NCBI RefSeq assembly: GCF_033097525.1
Contig: NZ_CP109907.1
Span: 62,001 to 126,000, forward strand
Length of the DNA: 64,000 nucleotides
Reading direction: 5' to 3'
Source of the DNA: Sphingobacterium sp. UGAL515B_05
Lineage (GTDB): Bacteria; Bacteroidota; Bacteroidia; Sphingobacteriales; Sphingobacteriaceae
The stretch's first letter is position 1. Each line of letters opens with the position of its first letter. Of the stretch, positions 9,203-18,358 are shown piece by piece. The notes beneath the pieces are model-generated. The model saw nothing but the letters and a program-made list of their open reading frames with translations, made no database searches and was not told the origin of the DNA. Position numbers and translations under genes: made by a program.

Positions 9203-10051
9203 ATGAAAAAAAACATTCTACTACCGGTAGATTTTTCGGCTCATTCTAATAATGCTGTAAATTACGCTGTGGACCTTGCTCTCGAAAAGGGGTATTCACT
9301 CCATCTTTACCACAATTATACCTCGGCTTCCGCTGTATTTGAAGACGAAAATGGCCGTAATGAGACTAATTCTCCAACATTCAAAGCTGATATCCTTATT
9401 AAAAATCTGGCAGAATCCATAAAATTACAACATCCTGCACTTGAAATAACCACCCAATGTGAGCGTGGTATGATTACAGAAACACTACCGGAACTTGCCA
9501 CTCCTGATCGATTTGATTTTGTTATCATGGGGACTAAAGGCATCACCAATGACGATAGCCAACTCATTGGTAGCACGACCTATGTCATTAGCAAAAAAGC
9601 TAAAATACCTGTCTTAGCCATCCCAACAGAAGCGTCCTTTACACCTATTGACAAAGTTGGCTTACTGTCTAATTTTAAAGAAGAAGAGGTACAGACCGTA
9701 CAAGATTTTGTCAACATCATCGGCAAAGACTTTGAACTAAAACTTATGCATGTTCACTACGATCATTCATCAGAAAACAGAATCGAAGACAAGCTTGAAG
9801 TATGGAAATATAAGATCAAAAAATATATTGGTGTGACCAATATTGCTATTGAAGTGGATTCAATACAAGGTGACATTGAGGACTTAGATACGGTCCCGGA
9901 AGTGATTAATGAGATGATCCATGAGGAAAAGATCAACATATTATTGGTGACACGATCGAGGAAATCGTTCTTTGAACGTGTTTTTACGCGTTCCGTTGCA
10001 AAAGCATTATTTAGTCACCCCTTAGTTCCAATATTTTTTACTAAAGCATAA
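9203..10051 (+). CDS. universal stress protein, tandem UspA domains
   Basis: A 282-aa cytoplasmic protein with two UspA folds in tandem. The first domain starts KNILLPVDFSAHSNNA and carries the nucleotide-loop style sequence MGTKGITNDD...LIGSTTY, similar to the G-2x-G-9x-G-S/T motif of ATP-binding Usps. It ends in IPVLAIP. The second domain (about 150-282) is more degenerate. It is followed 10 bp later by a homologous gene, so the two form an operon. Usps are induced under starvation, oxygen or redox stress, but the exact trigger cannot be read here. Confidence 0.92.
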   Translation: MKKNILLPVDFSAHSNNAVNYAVDLALEKGYSLHLYHNYTSASAVFEDENGRNETNSPTFKADILIKNLAESIKLQHPALEITTQCERGMITETLPELATPDRFDFVIMGTKGITNDDSQLIGSTTYVISKKAKIPVLAIPTEASFTPIDKVGLLSNFKEEEVQTVQDFVNIIGKDFELKLMHVHYDHSSENRIEDKLEVWKYKIKKYIGVTNIAIEVDSIQGDIEDLDTVPEVINEMIHEEKINILLVTRSRKSFFERVFTRSVAKALFSHPLVPIFFTKA

Positions 10052-10061
10052 CCTTATAGCC

Positions 10062-10904
10062 ATGTCTAAACTATTAATACCAGTAGATTATTCCGAAAAC
10101 GCACGAGTTGCCGCATTTTATGCAGCTCAAATTGCAACGACAACAAATGATGAGATTACACTCTTTCATTCGTTCACTTCGCATATCAACAAATTTGCAA
10201 ATGCGAAGCATTTAGTAGACCCAACCGAGGGAGAAGCTCGCCTTCAGATGGAAAAACTTGTAGCCGAACTTCTACAGGAATATCCTTCGCTTAAAATTTC
10301 TACCTTATTTGCCAACGGTATTTTGGCTGAAACACTGGATAAGCAAGAGATAAAAGAGGTCTATCAAACGGTGATTATGGGTACAAAAGGAGTGACCGGA
10401 CTTGAATCTGTATTGATTGGAAGCAATACATATGATGTCATTAAAGAGTCAAAGATCCCTGTTCTAGCCATCCCAAAAAACGCGATAAAATTCAAAAATG
10501 ACAACATCGCACTATTGACAAATTTCAAACCCGGTGAACTTGAAGTGCTTAAACAAGCAATACCATTGTATGGGAAAAATTTCCATTTACAGCTCATACA
10601 TATCAATAAAAACGAACTAGAAATCAATATATTAGGAGAAAAACTTGAAAACTGGATTGAACAGATTATTGCTGAAACTGGTATCGAGGATATTTCCTAT
10701 ATCATCAAGTCGCCAAGTTATTTTGCAGGTTCTCGAGAGAATATTGCTAACGGTATCCATACCATTATCCGGGATGAAGATATCGATGTTATTTTGATCA
10801 CAAAAAGCAGAAAGACTTTTTTCCAAAACATTTTTACAGAAAATATTGTTAAGCATCTGGCTTTTGAAATTGAGGTGCCAAACTTTTTTGGGCGAGTAGA
10901 GTAA
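10062..10904 (+). CDS. universal stress protein, tandem UspA domains (paralog)
   Basis: A 280-aa protein sharing the build of the preceding gene: KLLIPVDYSENARVA at the start, MGTKGVTGLESVLIGSNTY in the nucleotide loop and IPVLAIP at the end of the first domain. The second domain keeps a short IDVILITKSRKTFF stretch matching the upstream paralog's INILLVTRSRKSFF. It starts 10 bp after that gene, consistent with tandem duplication and cotranscription. No strong terminator was found after the stop codon; only a weak CCAAA/TTTGG hairpin follows. Confidence 0.92.
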   Translation: MSKLLIPVDYSENARVAAFYAAQIATTTNDEITLFHSFTSHINKFANAKHLVDPTEGEARLQMEKLVAELLQEYPSLKISTLFANGILAETLDKQEIKEVYQTVIMGTKGVTGLESVLIGSNTYDVIKESKIPVLAIPKNAIKFKNDNIALLTNFKPGELEVLKQAIPLYGKNFHLQLIHINKNELEINILGEKLENWIEQIIAETGIEDISYIIKSPSYFAGSRENIANGIHTIIRDEDIDVILITKSRKTFFQNIFTENIVKHLAFEIEVPNFFGRVE

Positions 10905-10994
10905 CCAAATAATTTTTGGCAAATTTATTGCAAGAGTGTTCAGTGAGTTAATTTAACAACAGTATTATAGTAGATAATTTTACAAACACGCATT

Positions 10995-12338
10995 ATGAAA
11001 ATTAGCCTTAAAAAATCAGGATTACTTGTTGCGGCAGGAATTTTATCCACCGCATCCTTTGCGCAAAGCACAAAAGAAGCATCTATTGAAGGCACAACAC
11101 CGTTTGGTTCAGCAACACAATATAGAACCTGGTCTATCGGTGTAGGAGCCGGCGTAACAAGCTTGCAAAATATCGCCAAATTTAACAACGGTGGTTATGA
11201 TAAACTGGATTGGAATCTAGGGTATAGTGCTTATATCAAGAAACAGATCTCACCATCGTTCGGATTAAAAGCAACTTATTTTGGCGGAAAGACAGCTGGT
11301 TATGATAACAGTGACAAGCAAACGGGATTCGAAACCAAAACTCCTTGGTCAGTTGCCTTATCTGGTGAGTTTTTAGCAGCCAACACGAATTGGAGATTTT
11401 TCAATAGTTTTATTAAACCTTATGCATCGATTGGTGTTGGGGTAATGAACGCTGAAACTGCTGCAATCGCTGGTGGTAACAAAGGTGAATATGGAGATTC
11501 CTATTCCAAAATCTTTGTACCGGCAGATTTTGGTTTAAAATTCGCTGTTGCCAAAGGCATCAACTTTGAATTGGGGTACCAATTGAATTGGGCGAACCAA
11601 CGATTTGACAATCGTTACAATACAACTCCGCCACAACAATACAAAAATGACTTATTTACTTACGCACATGCCGGCTTAGAATTCGCATTGGGCAGCAGCA
11701 GCAAGCCTGCATTGAATAATTCGAATCCTGTCGCAACCCTTGTGAATGACTATACCGTAAAATACGATGATCTGAAAGCTCAAAATGATGCATTGAATGC
11801 TAAAAACCAAGCTTTGCAAGGTCAATTAGATGGTCTAAACAATGATCTAAAAGATGACGACGGTGATGGTGTTGCCAACAAATATGATAAATGTCCGGGT
11901 ACACCTTCAGGTGTTCAGGTGGACGGATCAGGTTGTCCAATTGTTGTGAAAAACGAAACCAAAGTTGTTGAAAAAGTTGTGGTTACTGACGCAGATCGAA
12001 AAGTTGTTGCTGAAGCGATCAAAAACTTAGAATTCGATTTAGGTAAAGCAACGATTCGCTCCACTTCGTATGCAACATTGAATAAAGTTGCTGCATTATT
12101 GATCGAGAAGAATTTTAGTTTAAAACTCGCAGGTCACACCGACAATACAGGTTCACGCGAATTAAATATGCGTTTATCTAAAGAGCGTGCAGAGTCTGTA
12201 AAAGCATATTTAGTATCTCAGGGTGCTAATGCGTCGCGTATTGAAGCAACTGGATATGGTCCAGACCAACCAATTGCATCCAATAAAAATGCAGCGGGCC
12301 GCCAACAGAATCGCCGTGTTGAATTTACACTTTACTAA
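10995..12338 (+). CDS. OmpA-family outer membrane protein (copy 1)
   Basis: A 447-aa protein with a signal peptide ending near SFAQ (about residue 24). Regions in order: an outer-membrane beta-barrel with aromatic-rich alternating strands (about 28-232), a short coiled coil of QNDALNAKNQ type (about 258-285), an Asp-rich TSP3-like linker DDDGDGVANKYDKCPG (about 288-303), and a C-terminal OmpA peptidoglycan-binding domain (about 325-447). The last contains LAGHTDNTGSRELN and RQQNRRVEF. It tethers the outer membrane to murein. It is nearly identical in its C-terminal half to the next gene. A terminator at 12361-12394 separates the two. Confidence 0.95.
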   Translation: MKISLKKSGLLVAAGILSTASFAQSTKEASIEGTTPFGSATQYRTWSIGVGAGVTSLQNIAKFNNGGYDKLDWNLGYSAYIKKQISPSFGLKATYFGGKTAGYDNSDKQTGFETKTPWSVALSGEFLAANTNWRFFNSFIKPYASIGVGVMNAETAAIAGGNKGEYGDSYSKIFVPADFGLKFAVAKGINFELGYQLNWANQRFDNRYNTTPPQQYKNDLFTYAHAGLEFALGSSSKPALNNSNPVATLVNDYTVKYDDLKAQNDALNAKNQALQGQLDGLNNDLKDDDGDGVANKYDKCPGTPSGVQVDGSGCPIVVKNETKVVEKVVVTDADRKVVAEAIKNLEFDLGKATIRSTSYATLNKVAALLIEKNFSLKLAGHTDNTGSRELNMRLSKERAESVKAYLVSQGANASRIEATGYGPDQPIASNKNAAGRQQNRRVEFTLY

Positions 12339-12360
12339 TAACTAACAAATTACACTAATA

Positions 12361-12394
12361 AAAAGGTGTTTTTTAAACAGAAACACCTTTTTAT
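12361..12394 (+). terminator. terminator between the OmpA copies
   Basis: Arms AAAAGGTGTTT (12361-12371) and AAACACCTTTT (12381-12391) pair perfectly around a 9-nt loop and end in a T run. Confidence 0.85.
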
Positions 12395-12450
12395 TTACCA
12401 AATGTCATATTTCAACTACAAACCTATCGTGAATTTAATTTTTAACTTAT

Positions 12451-12458
12451 TACTTTTG
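12451..12458 (+). promoter_or_regulatory. -7 element of OmpA copy 2
   Basis: TACTTTTG fits TAnnTTTG and lies 26 bp before the ATG at 12485. No good -33 TTTG is seen at the right spacing. Together with the terminator just upstream it suggests independent transcription of copy 2. Confidence 0.5.
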
Positions 12459-12484
12459 CATCGGTTTATACAAACACAAATTAT

Positions 12485-13810
12485 ATGAAACTAAAATTAC
12501 AATTAGTACTTGCTCTAGCATCAGCGGGCTTATTTGCCAATAATGCAATTGCTCAAAATGCAAAGGTATCATCCATTGAGGGAACAACTCCATTTGGACC
12601 AGCTACACAATACAGAACATGGTCTATTGGTGTCGGTGCCGGAGTGACAAACCAAACTAACATTGCTGGTTTTAATCGTGAAGGATACGATGACTTAGCA
12701 TGGAACTTGGGGTATAGTGCTTATATTAAAAAGCAAATCTCTCCTTCTTTCGGCATTAAAGCGAGTTACTTTGGCGGTAAAACAGGTGGTGCATTTAAAG
12801 ATGGATCACAATCTTTTGAGGCTAAAACACCATGGTCTGCTGCATTGTCAGGAGAATTCCAAGCGGCTAATACGAACTGGAGATTCTTCAACAGTTTTAT
12901 CAAGCCTTATGCATCTATCGGTGTTGGGGTGATGAACAGCAAAACTACGTTGACAACAGGATCAACTTCCCAAGAAGCGGATGGTATTTCTAAAATTTAC
13001 GTACCATTGGACATGGGACTTAAATTTGCTGTTGCCAAAGGGATCAACTTCGAGTTGGGTTATCAGTTAAATTGGGTTAACCAAAACTTTGACGGTATTC
13101 AAGGTGGCCAATATAAGAATGACTTGTTTACTTACATCCATGGTGGCTTAGAATTTGCACTGGGTAATGGTAGCAAACCTGCTTTGAACAATTCAAATCC
13201 TGTCGCGACCTTAGTAAACGACTACACATTGAAATACGATGATCTTAAAGCACAAAATGATGCTTTAAATGCTAAAAACCAAGCACTACAAAATCAATTG
13301 GACGGGCTAAACAGTGACCTGAAAGATGATGATGGTGATGGTGTAGCTAACAAATATGACAAATGCCCAGGCACACCTTCAGGTGTTCAGGTAGACGGTG
13401 CAGGATGTCCAATTGTTGTTAAAAACGAAACAAGAGTGGTTGAAAAGGTTGTTGTAACAGAGGCTGACCGAAAAGTTGTTGCTGACGCAATCAAAAACTT
13501 GGAGTTCGATTTAGGAAAAGCAACCATACGTCCTACGTCATACGCGACATTGAATAAAGTAGCTGAACTGTTAATCGAGAAAAACTTCAGTTTAAAATTA
13601 GCAGGTCATACGGACAATACAGGTTCTCGTGAATTGAACATGCGTTTATCAAAAGAACGTGCTGAATCGGTGAAAGCCTATTTGGTATCTCAGGGTGCTA
13701 ATGCATCGCGTATTGAAGCGACAGGTTATGGTCCTGACCAACCGATCGCATCAAACAAAACCGCTGATGGTCGTCAACAAAACCGTCGCGTAGAGTTCAC
13801 GCTTTATTAA
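12485..13810 (+). CDS. OmpA-family outer membrane protein (copy 2)
   Basis: A 441-aa paralog of the preceding gene with the same plan: signal peptide (ends near AIAQ, about 24), beta-barrel, QNDALNAKNQ coiled coil, DDDGDGVANKYDKC linker and OmpA C-terminal domain with LAGHTDNTGS. The barrel half has diverged in surface-loop-like stretches (for example around residues 90-105 and 155-170), while the linker and murein-binding half are nearly unchanged. This pattern suggests loop diversification under selection, or gene conversion of the 3' half. It has its own -7 element and terminator. Confidence 0.95.
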   Translation: MKLKLQLVLALASAGLFANNAIAQNAKVSSIEGTTPFGPATQYRTWSIGVGAGVTNQTNIAGFNREGYDDLAWNLGYSAYIKKQISPSFGIKASYFGGKTGGAFKDGSQSFEAKTPWSAALSGEFQAANTNWRFFNSFIKPYASIGVGVMNSKTTLTTGSTSQEADGISKIYVPLDMGLKFAVAKGINFELGYQLNWVNQNFDGIQGGQYKNDLFTYIHGGLEFALGNGSKPALNNSNPVATLVNDYTLKYDDLKAQNDALNAKNQALQNQLDGLNSDLKDDDGDGVANKYDKCPGTPSGVQVDGAGCPIVVKNETRVVEKVVVTEADRKVVADAIKNLEFDLGKATIRPTSYATLNKVAELLIEKNFSLKLAGHTDNTGSRELNMRLSKERAESVKAYLVSQGANASRIEATGYGPDQPIASNKTADGRQQNRRVEFTLY

Positions 13811-13836
13811 TCGATATTTTTTGATCTATACAAGCC

Positions 13837-13867
13837 AAAGGCATCACTTCACGGTGATGCCTTTTTT
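13837..13867 (+). terminator. terminator of OmpA copy 2
   Basis: Stem of AAAGGCATCAC-type left arm with GTGATGCC plus T6 on the right (13837-13847 with 13854-13867). It lies 26 bp after the stop codon. Confidence 0.9.
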
Positions 13868-14017
13868 ATTACTCCTTTTCTTATCGAAATCTTATTCGTT
13901 GGTAAGGTAAACGTAAAAAGCTCTCCCTATTTAAAGTAAATAAACATTTGAGCAACAAAAAGATAACTTCCGAACAAACAACATAATACGTATTTTTAAT
14001 AAAGCAAAATTAAAAAA

Positions 14018-15376
14018 ATGCGTAGACCCCATGCTCTTGTGTTGACTTTCTTTTCGTTAATCTTTTCCTCTTGTGAAAAGGATCCACCACTGAAGGAACC
14101 AGGATCAAATGAAGCGATCAATGAATGGACAATGGCACAAATGCGGCACTATTATTACTGGAACGATCAAATCACACAAACAAATGATTACCAACAATCT
14201 CCAGACCTATTTTTCAAAAGCATCTTATTTCCAGATGACCATTATTCAAGCATATTACAGACACTTAACAGCGACACCTATGGCAATACCCTGACGAACA
14301 CTTTTGGGTTCGATATGGTACAACTCCAAACAACCGGTAAAACCATCCAACTGATCACCCAGGTTGTTCCCTTCAGCGAAGGGGATTTAATGGGACTCAA
14401 ACGGGGAGACAGCATAAGCCACATCAACAACGAGCCTTTCGACCACAGCAACCTGAAATCGCTACTAAGCAAATCTTTGCTTTTGCCGGCAGTGCATTTG
14501 ACGCGAAACGATGGCAAAATATTTCATCTGCCTGCTTCTTATATTTCGCAGCCCGTCCTCTATACCGCTAAACTCATCTCCTCCTCCCCCACGGTAGGCT
14601 ATATGTTTTTAAGTCAATTTGACTTTAGTGGGGCATATTCATTATTGGAAGCGGTCCAAAATTTCAAGTCCCAACAGATACAAGAACTTATTGTCGATTT
14701 ACGTTATAACCCCGGTGGACAGGTTGCTTTCACCTCATTTTGCGCACTCTTATTGGCAGACATCAAGGAAAACGACATTTTTGCCAAATACCAAGGCAAC
14801 AAAAATATCAAAAATAGAGAAGACAGCTTCGCAGCAGCACTGCAAGGTCAGCCCGATGGCTATTCATTTTCAGCAAAAGATGTTCTAAAACAAGGTTTAC
14901 ATTTAAAAAGAATTTATATCCTCACAGGGCCAAACACGGCCTCTGCGTCTGAAATGTTAATCAATGGATTGAAGCCTTATATAGATATCATTCAAGTCGG
15001 CGATAAAACCTATGGAAAAGATATGGCATCGACCACGCTATCTACACCTGAGGAAATTCATGGCACTGAACGTGCTTGGCATTTGATTCCCATGATCTAT
15101 AAAATATACAATAAAATGGGACAAGGAGGTTATAGCAACGGAATTACTCCTTCTATCAAGATCGACGAGTTTGCCTTTTTACCGTTGCCCCCAATAGGTG
15201 ACACCAGAGATCCATTGATCCGGGAAGTGTTACGAACAATTAGCGATAAAAACACCAGAGTCAAGGGCACTGTCAATACAACAGAAAAGACGAACATTTT
15301 ATCCCCAAAATATAGAGGAAGTACGTATCAGGTAATACCCATCGAAGTAAGTACAGCGGATAAGACCGGAAAATAA
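14018..15376 (+). CDS. S41-family (C-terminal processing) protease lipoprotein
   Basis: A 452-aa lipoprotein: the signal peptide ends in IFSSC (C19). An N-terminal helical cap (about 30-95) precedes a PDZ-like segment (about 95-170) with GDLMGLKRGDSISHINNE. The S41 catalytic domain follows (about 190-375) with VDLRYNPGG, the serine motif NTASASEM (S309) and the general-base lysine K334 in KTYGKDMAS. Spacing of the Ser-Lys pair matches Prc/CtpA proteases. It probably acts in the periplasm on C-termini of exported proteins. It converges on a small minus-strand gene, with 5 bp between stop codons. Confidence 0.92.
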   Translation: MRRPHALVLTFFSLIFSSCEKDPPLKEPGSNEAINEWTMAQMRHYYYWNDQITQTNDYQQSPDLFFKSILFPDDHYSSILQTLNSDTYGNTLTNTFGFDMVQLQTTGKTIQLITQVVPFSEGDLMGLKRGDSISHINNEPFDHSNLKSLLSKSLLLPAVHLTRNDGKIFHLPASYISQPVLYTAKLISSSPTVGYMFLSQFDFSGAYSLLEAVQNFKSQQIQELIVDLRYNPGGQVAFTSFCALLLADIKENDIFAKYQGNKNIKNREDSFAAALQGQPDGYSFSAKDVLKQGLHLKRIYILTGPNTASASEMLINGLKPYIDIIQVGDKTYGKDMASTTLSTPEEIHGTERAWHLIPMIYKIYNKMGQGGYSNGITPSIKIDEFAFLPLPPIGDTRDPLIREVLRTISDKNTRVKGTVNTTEKTNILSPKYRGSTYQVIPIEVSTADKTGK

Positions 15377-15381
15377 TTTTA

Positions 15382-15696
15382 TCAGTGTGCACAAGAATTT
15401 AATGAGGTGATGATCATACGTAGATCGGCTCCAATCTGTCCATTTTTGGCTAATTTGCGAAGAGAAGGAGACAAAATTTTCGAACGAATGGTTCGTTCCT
15501 TCGATTCATAGTCCTGCACGATGTCTTCCAGCTGCTGCAACAGTTCCAAATATTGCCGATAAAGTTCATTCAGCTCCGCCATTTCATTCCGTAAGGCTAA
15601 CAGCGCAGCCGCATCAACGGAACGATCTACATCTCCCTGAATTTTCAGGGAGATAGCAAATAAATTGCGATGTTTTATAGCATTGATGCCTTTCAT
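15382..15696 (-). CDS. small helical protein of unknown function
   Basis: A 104-aa frame with an ATG start, no signal peptide and no hydrophobic segment. The middle (about 25-65) is a heptad-like Leu/Glu/Gln-rich stretch, probably a coiled coil; the C-terminus is mixed and ends in CAH. It is last in the leftward run after the 267-aa lipoprotein, about 80 bp from it, and converges on the S41 protease. I recognise no family. Coding status rests on composition, an ATG start and lack of any competing frame. Confidence 0.5.
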   Translation of the reverse strand: MKGINAIKHRNLFAISLKIQGDVDRSVDAAALLALRNEMAELNELYRQYLELLQQLEDIVQDYESKERTIRSKILSPSLRKLAKNGQIGADLRMIITSLNSCAH

Positions 15697-15774
15697 AGTG
15701 ACTATTTTTTTGAATTAATGGCTTACCATTGATATAAGTGTTGACGGGTATCTGTGCTTGTTTTGTAATGCGTT

Positions 15775-16578
15775 TTATTTCTGTAGCCAGATATTATCCA
15801 AACCATAGCCTATCCCTCCAATTTCTGAGAATGCATCAACATCAAAATATGCATCGGATTCTTTTTGAGGGAGATATACAATACCGATATCTACCGAAAA
15901 ATTAAAAAACAAAAAGACTTTTTGTCCATCTTTAAGAATCGGTTTTAAATCCTTATCTAATACCTGCGCCTTTGGCACAAAAGTAGCGTCAATCGGTATT
16001 TTGATAAATTCTTCGGGAATTTTATCTGATATCAAGTCGGTAATCAGGATTGGATTTTCGTCATACTTGACCATATCCATTCCCCAACTTTCATCATAGA
16101 CAGGCTTACCTTGATAAACCGCCAATCGAATTGGCTCACCATTAGGTGAAATTGTTTTATTATAATTTAAGATCTTTACTTGCCTCACACCCGGAATCGA
16201 TTCGACATCATCTCCTAAGGGATTTGGCCCGACAACGAGTGACGGATCAATGGGACTTTTACTATGTACACCAAAGGTGTTTAATCCTGATTTGAGCGGA
16301 AGCCGTTGCTCCAGGACGACCTGATCATTACTATTATATGCAACGACCGATGAAGAATCGGCATCTTTATTTCGTAGAAAAATAAAATTAGCATCGCTTG
16401 GATTAGCAACTTTTCCATCTATCGTTACTCTTTTTACATCCACCGACGCAGTGCTATAGGATCTAAAAGCAATCCGGGCTAGTTCTTCAGTTTCTACAAT
16501 AGGTTCACCTTTTTGACACGAAGACAATAGCGATCCAACCCAAAGGGCTATAAAACAGAGAAATAATTTTTTAATCAT
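15775..16578 (-). CDS. lipoprotein of unknown function linked to the TonB/beta-helix locus
   Basis: A 267-aa lipoprotein. The signal peptide ends in LLSSC (C21). The mature protein is beta-rich with no cysteine and no motif I recognise. It lies 56 bp downstream of the beta-helix lipoprotein and reads in the same direction, so it is probably the distal gene of the receptor operon. A role as a surface or periplasmic accessory to the TonB receptor is inference from position only. The second TonB/beta-helix module also has a downstream lipoprotein, but that one is unrelated in length and sequence. Confidence 0.8.
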   Translation of the reverse strand: MIKKLFLCFIALWVGSLLSSCQKGEPIVETEELARIAFRSYSTASVDVKRVTIDGKVANPSDANFIFLRNKDADSSSVVAYNSNDQVVLEQRLPLKSGLNTFGVHSKSPIDPSLVVGPNPLGDDVESIPGVRQVKILNYNKTISPNGEPIRLAVYQGKPVYDESWGMDMVKYDENPILITDLISDKIPEEFIKIPIDATFVPKAQVLDKDLKPILKDGQKVFLFFNFSVDIGIVYLPQKESDAYFDVDAFSEIGGIGYGLDNIWLQK

Positions 16579-16634
16579 CTATAAAGGATAAAGAAGTGAG
16601 CCATTGCATGGCTCACTCAATTAAATAATCAATG

Positions 16635-17990
16635 TTAATAAGTTTTTGGAGCAAATTGAGTCCAGTTTGCAGTCCAAGGAGCAGTTGTCGGATGAAATGC
16701 ACCTTTATAAGTTGTACTTCCATCACCATATGCAGGTGAAGTTGACAATGGTCTTAAAAAAGCAGGATTAAATGTAGATGTTGTTGGATAAAAAATATTT
16801 CCAGCTCCTGCTAAATTCAAATATGTCGTTGCATCTGTTGACACATTTGTTTGGTTTCCTGTTGGTGTTGCACCACTGAATGCCGCAGTATAAGCATGTA
16901 CAACATTACCTGTAAAAGTACCTGTTGCACCATCCTGAAATGCTGCACCTGTTGCATAACCAGCGATAATCGAATTTTGAATATCATACTGTGAAGCTCT
17001 TCTCCAACGGTTACCAAATTTCAGTTTTGTACCAGCAACAGTAGCATCCTTAATTCCCAGGAATGTAAAATTTTTCAATACTGGGCGAGTCTTAGGTGTC
17101 GCTGCATATGGCGCTGTACCTTCGTTATCCGATTCCAAACCGTTTGAATCCGAGCTACCACTTGATGTGCTATTTGTTGAATTAGGATCCTTTAGTGATA
17201 AGGCATACTGAATTGTTCCGGTGTATCCATGATCGAAATCAAAGTCATCATCGTCATTCGATAAGGCTACCAGGTATTTCGCATTTACAGTACCGCCAAA
17301 GAACTCAAAACCATCATCTTTACCCCAAGATACCTGAATATTTTCCAAGGTGGTACCAGTACCAACACCACCTAAAGTTAGTCCGTTGATCTCATTGTCA
17401 GCAGTTAAGTTGTAACCTGCAAATTCAATACGTACATATTTCAATGAGCCTGAATTATCTGCAGCGTTTGTACCTCCATAAGTAACATCTACACCCACAG
17501 GTTGAGGAATCCCTTCGATTCTCCGTGTGGCAGCTTGATTAGTAGTTGCACTACCCAACAATACGACACCTCCGAAATCACCAGGGTTACGAGATCCTGC
17601 CGCATTTGGAGAAGTGAATACGATTGGTGCTGAAGCAGTACCGTTAGCGATTAATTTCGCTGTTTTAGGTACAACCAAAACGCCTTTGATATTTTGAGTT
17701 ATTCCGGTGATTTGGTCATTGTATGCTTTAGTTACACCAGAAGTAATGTAAGTACCCGCTTGAATCGTCAATGTCGCACCCGGTTTTACGAAAGCAACTC
17801 CATCAATTTTCCATACGGTATCTGCAGAAAGCGTAGTTTTAGTAATAATACCGGCAGCATCTGTTGGGATCGTTGCCTGAGGTTTGTTTGGCAAACCAGC
17901 ATTCAAATCTGAATTAGGTCCTACGTTGTCTTTGTTACAAGAAGCTAATGCGATTGCGCATACGCTTGCTACTGTTAAGATTTTTTTCAT
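16635..17990 (-). CDS. right-handed beta-helix-type lipoprotein, TonB receptor partner (copy 1)
   Basis: A 451-aa lipoprotein with lipobox ALASC (C17). Repeated short strands and Gly/Asn turns suggest a parallel beta-helix. Characteristic blocks are FVKPGATLTIQAGTYI, GDFGGVVLLG, NEINGLTLGGVG and an acidic DDDDFDFDHGY segment. The protein ending in residues 476-484 of the other copy is clearly homologous (NEINGLTLGGVG and WFGGTVNAKHL have counterparts here). Such proteins are common beside TonB receptors in Bacteroidota; their ligand is not known to me. An Asp-rich loop could bind a cation. Its 3' end is duplicated as a scar at 18222-18328. Confidence 0.82.
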   Translation of the reverse strand: MKKILTVASVCAIALASCNKDNVGPNSDLNAGLPNKPQATIPTDAAGIITKTTLSADTVWKIDGVAFVKPGATLTIQAGTYITSGVTKAYNDQITGITQNIKGVLVVPKTAKLIANGTASAPIVFTSPNAAGSRNPGDFGGVVLLGSATTNQAATRRIEGIPQPVGVDVTYGGTNAADNSGSLKYVRIEFAGYNLTADNEINGLTLGGVGTGTTLENIQVSWGKDDGFEFFGGTVNAKYLVALSNDDDDFDFDHGYTGTIQYALSLKDPNSTNSTSSGSSDSNGLESDNEGTAPYAATPKTRPVLKNFTFLGIKDATVAGTKLKFGNRWRRASQYDIQNSIIAGYATGAAFQDGATGTFTGNVVHAYTAAFSGATPTGNQTNVSTDATTYLNLAGAGNIFYPTTSTFNPAFLRPLSTSPAYGDGSTTYKGAFHPTTAPWTANWTQFAPKTY

Positions 17991-18221
17991 TTTGTGTTAA
18001 ATAATTACTAGTTTTGCCATCACAAGATCATTTTTTAGACTATGCATCCCTATGGGATAGCATTTCATAAGGTTGCATAGTTGTTTTCAATCACCCGTTT
18101 TCTGTATTTTTCTATTTTCCTTCCCTGTTGTGCGACTTGGACAAGCCCGGAACTCTTTTACATTATTTAGGAGTGATATGAAACTGCCTCGCGCAGGTAT
18201 TTTTTTTACTTTTAAATTCTT
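17991..18221. other. non-coding leader between scar and beta-helix gene
   Basis: No open frame with coding character is seen. The stretch may hold the leader or promoter of the beta-helix lipoprotein gene, but I found no convincing TAnnTTTG element. Confidence 0.4.
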
Positions 18222-18328
18222 TTAATAAGTTTTTGGTGCGAATTGAGTCCAACCAACAGTCCACGGAGGTTGAAGGATGAAATGCACCTTTGTATGTAGT
18301 ACTACCGTCACCGTACGCAGGTGAAGTT
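18222..18328 (-). pseudogene. 3' scar of a second beta-helix lipoprotein gene
   Basis: Read leftward this encodes TSPAYGDGSTTYKGAFHP, then after a 2-nt loss PWTVGWTQFAPKTY and a TAA. It matches the last 36 or so codons of the intact gene at 16635-16743, at about 80 percent identity by hand alignment. The 2-nt deletion (near 18269) breaks the frame. The fragment starts about 30 bp after the TonB receptor stop codon, where the partner gene sits in the second module. I read it as the tail of a deleted paralog. Confidence 0.88.
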
Positions 18329-18358
18329 CATTTCTTTAATTGATTTAGAACTTATTTT

